DNA from: Ligustrum vulgare
Taxonomy: Eukaryota > Streptophyta > Magnoliopsida > Lamiales > Oleaceae
Direction: 5' to 3'
Assembly (NCBI GenBank): GCA_963555705.1
Contig: OY743168.1
Location: 94,652,925 to 94,716,924, forward strand
DNA: 64,000 bases
Below, in pieces: positions 57,264-64,000 of the stretch (positions within the stretch are counted from its first letter, which is position 1; each line of letters opens with the position of its first letter). Made by a program: the position numbers and the translations under genes. The notes beneath the pieces were generated by a model. The model did no database searches. It was not told the DNA's origin and saw nothing but the letters and a program-made list of their open reading frames with translations.

Positions 57264-60049
57264 ATGGAAAGAGTTGGGGGAACGGGTTCACAGGAAATGT
57301 TAGCGATGGCGGTTCCCGTCAGAGGTTTCTGCCCCATCTCTTTATCGGTTTTTAGTTCCCGCTTCTTTAGGGGGCAGATTAAGAGGAGGAATAGGAAAAC
57401 TAGCGGTATAATTTATTTGAGTGATTCTGACAGCGAAGAAGAGAGAGACCAGAACTACATGGCCCATCTGTCGTCCGAAGAGGAATCCGTGCTAGGAGAA
57501 CTCCGAAGCAAACGTGATAGAGACATGGGGAGAAAGGGAGCAACAGGTTCTTCTTCTGGCCCACAGGATCTTGATTTGGACACCAGGGCCCCTTTCCGGG
57601 CGCACAGAGAGGAGTTGGGGCTCTCAGTGGAGGAGATAGCCCAGGTAGAAGGTTGGGTGGACCTGGTGAACAAAATATCAGGATATCACGTGGACCCTGA
57701 CCCAAACCCAGATTTGTGGGAGAGCAGCGAGGTCGCCACTGAAATCCGAGGAGTTGACTTGGCTGGGGCCTCGGCGAAGTTCAGGATGTCAGAAGGGGTC
57801 CGTTTAGTGCATCCTACGCCCTCTTGCCGACCATGTAGCCCTCCTTCAGGCCAAGCAGCCATATGTTACGATGCCTTGTCCTGCGGTATGAGGTTACCTC
57901 TGCATCCTTTCTTCAGGGCCCTGCTTAGGAGTTATAACTTGTGCCCCTACCAGTTAGCACCTAATTTCTGGACACAGGCCGTGGGCACTTGGCTAGCGTG
58001 GCATGAGGTCAATCCCGACTATCCCATCTCTCTATACATTATTCATACTTTGTACACTCTAAAGAATTCAGTGAGAAGGGAGAGGGACGTTAGGGCTGAT
58101 GTGAAGGACTGGTATTATCTGTCTCCTCGAGGCTCATATCCTCCTGTTATTACTGGCCAACCTACCTCCATAAAGAACTGGAGGAATCAATGGTTCTGGG
58201 TGGCCGGGGAGTGGCAGAGTTCTCCTATGGACCCTTGTCCGGAAATTTCTGTTCCCCGAACTCTTTCCCTTCCTAGTGAGTCTTGTGTTTGCTTTAGTGT
58301 CCTCAAGTGTCATGTGTCACTTGTTTTTATTTTCCATTCATCTTCCTTTGCTGGTTTTTAACACGCTTCTGATTTGTGACAGGGGACATTTTTGCCCGCC
58401 TACTCCCTGACGCGGATTTAGCGGCAGTTAGGCGTTTGTTCGCTTATAAGGGCACCTTTCAAGGGGTTATTCAGCAGAACAAACTATTCGTCAAACACGG
58501 TCTTATGCGAGCCATGGGTGAGTTTGCTTTGTTACTGCTTTTATATCTTATGCTTTTTCTGTTTGTAGCCTCATTTCCCTCTCTTTCTTGCTAGGTTCTA
58601 AGGATTTTCCAAAGATTTCTTTGAAGAGTCTCATGGCTACAAAAATTCCCCCTGCACTTCGCCATGGTAGTGAAGTTGAAAGGAAACAGAAGGCGGTATT
58701 GGCCAACCTGCAAGTTGGGGTGGCAAAGGAGGTCTCCGAGGCGTCTACGGCCCAACATCAGGGCCCTCTTACAGCCCTAATGCCACCGCCTACTCTGCTG
58801 CCTGTGGGCCCTCAGAGGCCTAACACAGAAAAGGAGGCCGACCCTAAGGGAGCCCTTCCAAAGGGGAAAGGGAAAAGGTCTGACAGGGGCGGATCCAAGA
58901 GAGACAGGGAGGCTAAGGATGCCCCAATGCCGCCTCCTTTGTCCGAGGACATTTTCGAACATGCCCCTGAGGAGGAGCCCGCCCCCCCTGAAGAGACTCA
59001 GAAGAGGTAAGGGCAAGGAATCCACCTCTGCACCTCCGCCTCCCATGATCGAAGACCTAGAGGATGAGCCTTCTGTGCCCATTCCAGGCTTGGCCTATGA
59101 AGTGACACCGGAGGGGGCAAAGGAGCTCAAGCACATCAAAACCAGCATTCTCCCAAGGGATGTCACTTTCAGCCCTTCGCTGTTTGACTCTCCCAGTTCA
59201 CCTCCAGCCCGGGCTGCCTTTATAACCGAGCAATTTTGGACGGAAGGCTGGTCCGCCTTCTCTTCTAGTGCCAGTCCGTCCCGGAAGCTGCTCGCCGCTA
59301 AGGCCATGAATGCCCGGGCGCTGGCCCTTATTGACGAGGTGGAATCGTCCGTGGATGAGGCGTAGCGGGACAAGAAGAATGCTGAAACTGCTCTCCGGCA
59401 TGCGGACAACATGCTAAAGGAGATAAATGATTTGAAGACCCAGCTGGCCATAGCCCGGAAGTCTTCCTCCGAGGAGAGGACCAATGCCAAGCGGCTCCAG
59501 GAGGATAATGATAAGTTGAAACACGACCTCCTGGCCTCTGAGTCTGACGTGGCAACATTGTGCAAGAAACTGGATGATTCTAACCGTGCCCAATCCATCG
59601 CCTCTGAGGCTCTGACTACCGCTAACGCAGCTAAGTCCAGGCTAGAAGCCGAGGCGGCAGCAGTGAATGAAGAATTGGGGAGGGAGCGGGAGGCCAAGGC
59701 AAAGGCGGAGGAGGACCTTGCCTCTTTGGAAAAACACATGCAAACTAGGATTACTGAGGTTCTAGAGCAGACCGTCATGACACGGGTGGAGAATGCTTTA
59801 AGTACCCGAGTGTCTGAGGCTGTCCAGAACTTCAAGGACACTTTTGAAGAGACCCCAGAGTACGAGGCGATGCAAAGGGTCTTTGGGAACCTAGGGGCCA
59901 GGATGGCTTTGGGGGACGTGAAGGAAGCTTATCCGGCTTTGGACCTGTCCTCTATTGAAGCCTTGTACCCTGAGCCTCAAGATGCTCCTGCGGATCCTCT
60001 TGGCGTGTCTGATAGAGGCCCCTTGGAAGATGTCCCTCCTCCACAATAA
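57264..60049 (+). pseudogene. extra ORF with Transposase_28-like ('putative gypsy type transposon') domain
   Basis: It lies opposite in strand to the pol gene of the same retroelement. Three exons join in frame: 57264-58275, 58383-58517 and 58595-60049, with GT/AG introns. Exon 1 has an acidic N-terminal region (SDSDSEEE) and then a domain with LPLHPFFRALLRSYNL and QLAPNFW, which resembles the family annotated as putative gypsy type transposon. Exon 3 holds a Pro/Lys-rich linker and a long coiled coil (about 59390-59860). The frame shifts by one near 59007 (GGTAAGG, alternatively an unspliced intron), and TAG at 59363-59365 interrupts an otherwise open frame. Extra antisense ORFs of this kind are known in Tat-lineage retrotransposons; their function is unknown. 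Confidence 0.7.
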
Positions 60050-61231
60050 TCTTCTTCTGTATTTGTTAGCTTTAGCTTTTTGTTTTCTTCTTTTCTTTCT
60101 TTTTGTAAGTCCCCCGGCACTTCATATTGTACACGTCTCATTTTTATGAATGGAGCAGCTTATTCATATTTTGGTGCAGCAATGTTTTTCCTTTACTGCT
60201 TAAACATGAGTATTTCCAAGTGCGAGTTTCATAATTGTAAGATGATATGTGGGACCAAGTAAATGTTTGTCTGTAAATGTCTTGATTTGTAAAATGCACA
60301 TATTGTAAATGTCTGTATGTCAATGTCTTGATTTGTAAAATGCACATGATTTAGAGCACCTCGGACAAGCATAACTTAGTTCGGCTGGAGGGGCTCCCGT
60401 GCCTTTTCCTCCTCGACCATTTAGTCCAAGGCGATATCTAAACCTTTGGTCGTGGATGGCCATATTTTGGGTGTGCTAGTCCCTCAAATCCGATGTGGTC
60501 ATTCATGAGCGGATCGAATTTGTCATCACTTTGCAGCAATAATTCTATTCAAGTTTAATCATTTGCTATTCCCCCAGATCCGGCACAGTTGATATACCTT
60601 TACTAATTAGCTCTGATCTTGACCAACCTTTGAGCGATTTTACCTTAAAACTCTGTGACACCTACATTTACATCTTTGTATGAACCTCTGTTAATGTCGC
60701 AGTGTAAATTCACCGGAGTCCCTTGTTTTTAGCAAAGATCTTGCCTGGCGGAGGCGTGTTGTATTTGCGGCCAAAATAACATAAGAATTTTTTACGTTTG
60801 TCTTTTACGCTTATGCACACAGCACTTAGTATATCTTGCAAACGCTTTGTCCGTATGTATGAACTAACTTAACGCACCAAGGATTTTGGTCTAAGTGACA
60901 ACATTTGGTTATATTTGAATGATTCCAAACATATCGTGCGGTGAATGACGGTGAATGAGTGCGGCACCTTAGATTTTGAGTGGTTTGAAGCATTTATTGT
61001 ATTAAAACTCCCAATCCTTACGTGGTGATCGTAGTTTAGCCTTATGAGAGTCCCTTGTCCTTAACAATTTTTATGCATAGTGTGGGCGTATGGTGTCATG
61101 ACCAAAATAATTTTAGAATGTGCGTTTATTCATGATGGTTGTCTAATAGAGATTGGCGTAACTTTTAACGCAGCTCGCCCACGATTTTTTGAAATAATAT
61201 GATAATGTTGCAATCATAGAGGAATTTAGTT
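60050..61231. other. spacer between antisense ORF and pol
   Basis: It contains a second copy of the polypurine-tract region (60476-60540, similar to 56494-56560) and a tandem duplication of ATGTCTTGATTTGTAAAATG (about 60277 and 60323). No gene supported. Confidence 0.6.
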
Positions 61232-64000
61232 TTACTGAAAATAACGGCGAAGGTGGTCCGTGTTCCAAGGATTACATAGAGGAACTCCAGACAAGTCCTC
61301 AATCATGTATGTTCCGGGTACCACCTCGGCAACAACCTTGTAAGGGCCTTCCCAGTTAGGCCCCAGAGTCCCTACTCCTGGCTCCTGTGTTGAAGGAAGA
61401 ACCTTTTTGAGGACCAAGTCCCCAATATTAAAGCGTCGGCTCTTCACCCTTTTGTTGTAGTATCGAGCCATCTTTTTCTGGTATTTGGTCATTACCTCTT
61501 GGGAATCATTCCGCTTTTCCATTAAGAAGTCTAAACCGGCCCTTTGCGCTTCCTCGTTTCTAACTTCGTCATAATGAGTTTGTCGAAGCGTAGGGATTCC
61601 GATTTCAACGGGGCATACCGCCTCGGCTCCGTAAGCCAGCGAGAAGGGTGTTTCACCAGTAGCGGTGTGCGAGGTGGTTCGAAGCGCCCATAACACCTGT
61701 GGGAGCTCGTCTACCCACGCGCCCTTTCTGAATTCCAACTTCCTTTTCAGAGTATTTTTTATGGTCTTGTTCACCGCTTCAACCTACCCGTTGGCCTGTG
61801 GGTGATGTGGAGATGAGAACAGCTTCCTGATTCCCAAATCGTCACACAACTCATCCACGCTTCTGTTTTTGAACTGTTTTGCATTGTCACTAACCAGCGA
61901 ATGTGGTATTCCGAACCGGCATATGATATTTTTCCAAATGAACTTGGTGGTGTTGGCCTCGGTGATCTTCATCAAAGGTTCCGCTTCGACCCACTTGGTG
62001 AAGTAGTCAATTGCTACTATAGCAAAGCAATTGTTACCAGCTCCTCTGGGCATAGGACCAATAATGTCAACCCCCCACTTTGCAAAAGGGCCAAGGGCTA
62101 GTTACCACAGTTAGCTCATGATGCGGCTGATGTGGTATGGTCGCGTGTCTTTGGCATTTGTCACATTTCCGCACAAAGTCATGGGAATCCTTTCGCATAG
62201 TAGGCCAAAAATATCCCTGTTTGAGGGCTTTTCGAGCTAGCGACAAAGCCCCGGTGTGGTTTCCGCAGATGCCCTCATGGATTTCTCTCATCACATATTG
62301 CCCTTCCTCTAGCTCCACACATCTTAGCAAAGGAGAGGTGTAACTCCGCTTATAAGGTAAGTCGTCTAAGAGCACGAAGTTCGCAGAGTATTTCCGCAAT
62401 TTTCGAGCTGCTTCGGGCTCGTTTGGAACTGTCTGATGCTTTAAATATGCGATTAGGGGGTTCATCCAGGATCCCTCTTCTTCAATCGCCAGGATCTTCG
62501 GTCCTGGCTCAATGGATGAGGTCATCATGTGCTCTACAGGGATCAGATTGTGGAGCTCCGAATCACTGCTGCTTGCTAGTTTGGCCAAAGCATCAACGTT
62601 GGAATTCTCTGTTCTGGGAATGTGCTGTAACTCCATTTTTTCGAAGTGCATAGCTAAATCTCTTACTTTCTTCAAGTAAGCGACCATAGAGGGTTCTTTG
62701 ACAGAAAATTGCCCATTGAATTGGCTTACAACAAGCTGCGAATCACTGTTAGCCACCACGGACTTAATCTTCAATGCTTTCGCAAGTCTTAGCCTGGCTA
62801 ATATCGCCTCGTATTCAACAACATTGTTGGAGGCTTTGAATCCAAAGCGGATTGCACTGTGTAATTTAAACCCTTCTGGGCTTACTAACAGTATTCCTGC
62901 GCAGGATCGTCCATCAGCCGAGGACCCATCAACGAACAATTTCCACTTCTGTCCATCATGTTGGCTGTCCTCGGTGTTGTCTACCATTTCGACCTCAGGT
63001 GGATGGGTGAATTCAACTACGAAGTCTGCCAACGCCTGACCCTTTACGGCGGTCCGAGGCGCATAATGTAGGTCGAACTGGCTGATTTCTATCGCCCATT
63101 TTAGTAACCTCCCAGAAACGTCTGGTTTTTGCAACACTTGTCTCAGGGGAAAGTTGGTGAGCACTTGTATGGAGTGTGACTGAAAGTAGGGACGAAGCTT
63201 ACGTGAGGCTGTGATCAACGAGAGAGCAAGTTTTTCCATATCTGGGTAGCGCGCTTCGGCGTCCAGCATGGCTTTGCTTACATAATATACTGGTAACTGG
63301 TTCCCATCCTCCTCTCGGATTAGCACTGAGCTAACAGCCTCTTTAGATACAGCCAAATATAGGTAGAGAGGCTCGCCAGATTTTGGCTTTGATAGCAATG
63401 GGGGGCGGCCTAAAGAAGCTTTCAGGTCGGCAAACGCCTGCTCGCATTCTGGTGTCCATTGGAATCGCTTTCCCCCCTTCAGGACCTTGAAAAATGGCAA
63501 GCATTTGTCAGTGGATTTTGAGACGAACCGGTTCAGGGCCGCGATTCTTCCCGTTAAGCTTTGCACTTCTTTTGGGTTCCGAGGCGACTGCATGTTTAGC
63601 AGAGCATTGATTTTGTCCGGATTGGCTTCGATTCCCCTCTTATTCACCATGAATCCGAGGAATTTCTCAGATGCTACCCCGAAAGCACACTTTTCCGGAT
63701 TGAGTTTCATCCGATATCTTCTCAAAACATCAAAGGCTTCTGACAAATGGAGGATATGATCAGCAGCGACCATGCTTTTGACTAACATGTCGTCAACGTA
63801 CACCTCCATAGTGTTCCCCAATTGTTTCGAGAACATGCGGTTTACCAGCCTCTGATAAGTAGCTCCCGCATTCTTCAAGCCAAATGGCATAGCTCTGTAG
63901 CAATAGAGTCCTCTATCTGTGATAAATGAAGTATGCTCTTCATCCGATTCGAGCATGGGAATCTGATTGTACCCGGAATATGCATCCATGAAGCTTAGCA
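61232..64000 (-). pseudogene. Tat-type Ty3/gypsy pol (RT, two RNase H, integrase), partial
   Basis: Reads from beyond the right edge leftwards. Visible in order: RT from MDAYSGYNQI with YVDDM (about 63800); the usual RNase H (YLAVSKEAVSS and neighbours, about 63350); a second, archaeal-type RNase H (LFVDGSS, about 62920; EYEAI, about 62815; SDSQLV, about 62745); the integrase zinc-binding region (HEGICGNHTGALSLARK ... CDKCQ, about 62280-62150) and the integrase core and C-terminus to 61232. The double RNase H places it in the Tat lineage. Two lesions: one extra T in the run at about 62084-62087 shifts the frame (the correct continuation starts KWG...), and TAG at 61784-61786 replaces an expected Gln codon. 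Confidence 0.92.

Noticed and set aside
59095..59841. 248-codon minus-strand frame, Ser/Ala-rich
   Set aside because: Antisense shadow of the GC-rich coiled-coil exon of the plus-strand ORF.

Overview
This is nuclear plant DNA, probably from a eudicot. It has an intron-containing 6-phosphogluconate dehydrogenase gene, a GLUTAMINE DUMPER-like gene and two nuclear tRNA-Pro genes. These few host genes sit in about 90% AT-rich sequence made of nested transposable elements and one integrated viral genome. No prokaryotic feature was seen.

Layout, left to right. 1-1030: small Harbinger/Tourist-type MITEs. 1031-5635: a Ty1/copia element (+), broken by two stops and two frameshifts. 5636-8950: AT-rich spacer with a microsatellite and two tandem non-autonomous Helitron-like ends. 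About 8953-17318: an endogenous pararetrovirus (Caulimoviridae) present as one almost complete, circularly permuted genome. Its order is small ORF, tRNA-Met primer site, capsid/movement polyprotein, polymerase, transactivator-like ORF, promoter and leader, second small ORF. 17570-17833: GLUTAMINE DUMPER-like gene. 18258-18666: two convergent tRNA-Pro genes. 19570-27690: the PGD gene (-), whose 5'-UTR intron holds a 5.9-kb Ty1/copia element with perfect CAAAG target-site duplications.

28175-48271 reads as one 20.1-kb Helitron. It has a 5' TC, a 3' hairpin plus CTAG, and sits between host A and T. It carries a spliced Rep-helicase gene (HUH, two-Tyr and PIF1-type motifs) and a spliced RPA70-like single-strand-binding gene, both on +. 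The Rep gene is interrupted by a 2.4-kb solo LTR with a TGATC duplication. These two gene products would work together in rolling-circle transposition: Rep nicks and unwinds, and the RPA-like protein coats single strands.

48272-53627: AT-rich spacer, then a gag-protease-only Ty3/gypsy-type element (-) with a tRNA-Asp primer site and arrays of the palindrome ACGGCCGT. 53730-55010: a foldback/long-TIR element. 55011-55820: an orphan promoter-like region. 55821-64000: the 3' part of a Tat-type Ty3/gypsy element (-). It has a 3' LTR, an opposite-strand spliced extra ORF resembling the 'putative gypsy type transposon' family, and a broken pol (RT, RNase H, second RNase H, integrase) that runs off the window.

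All functional names come from motif and domain recognition by eye; no database search was run. Splice sites are inferred from GT/AG context and reading-frame continuity.
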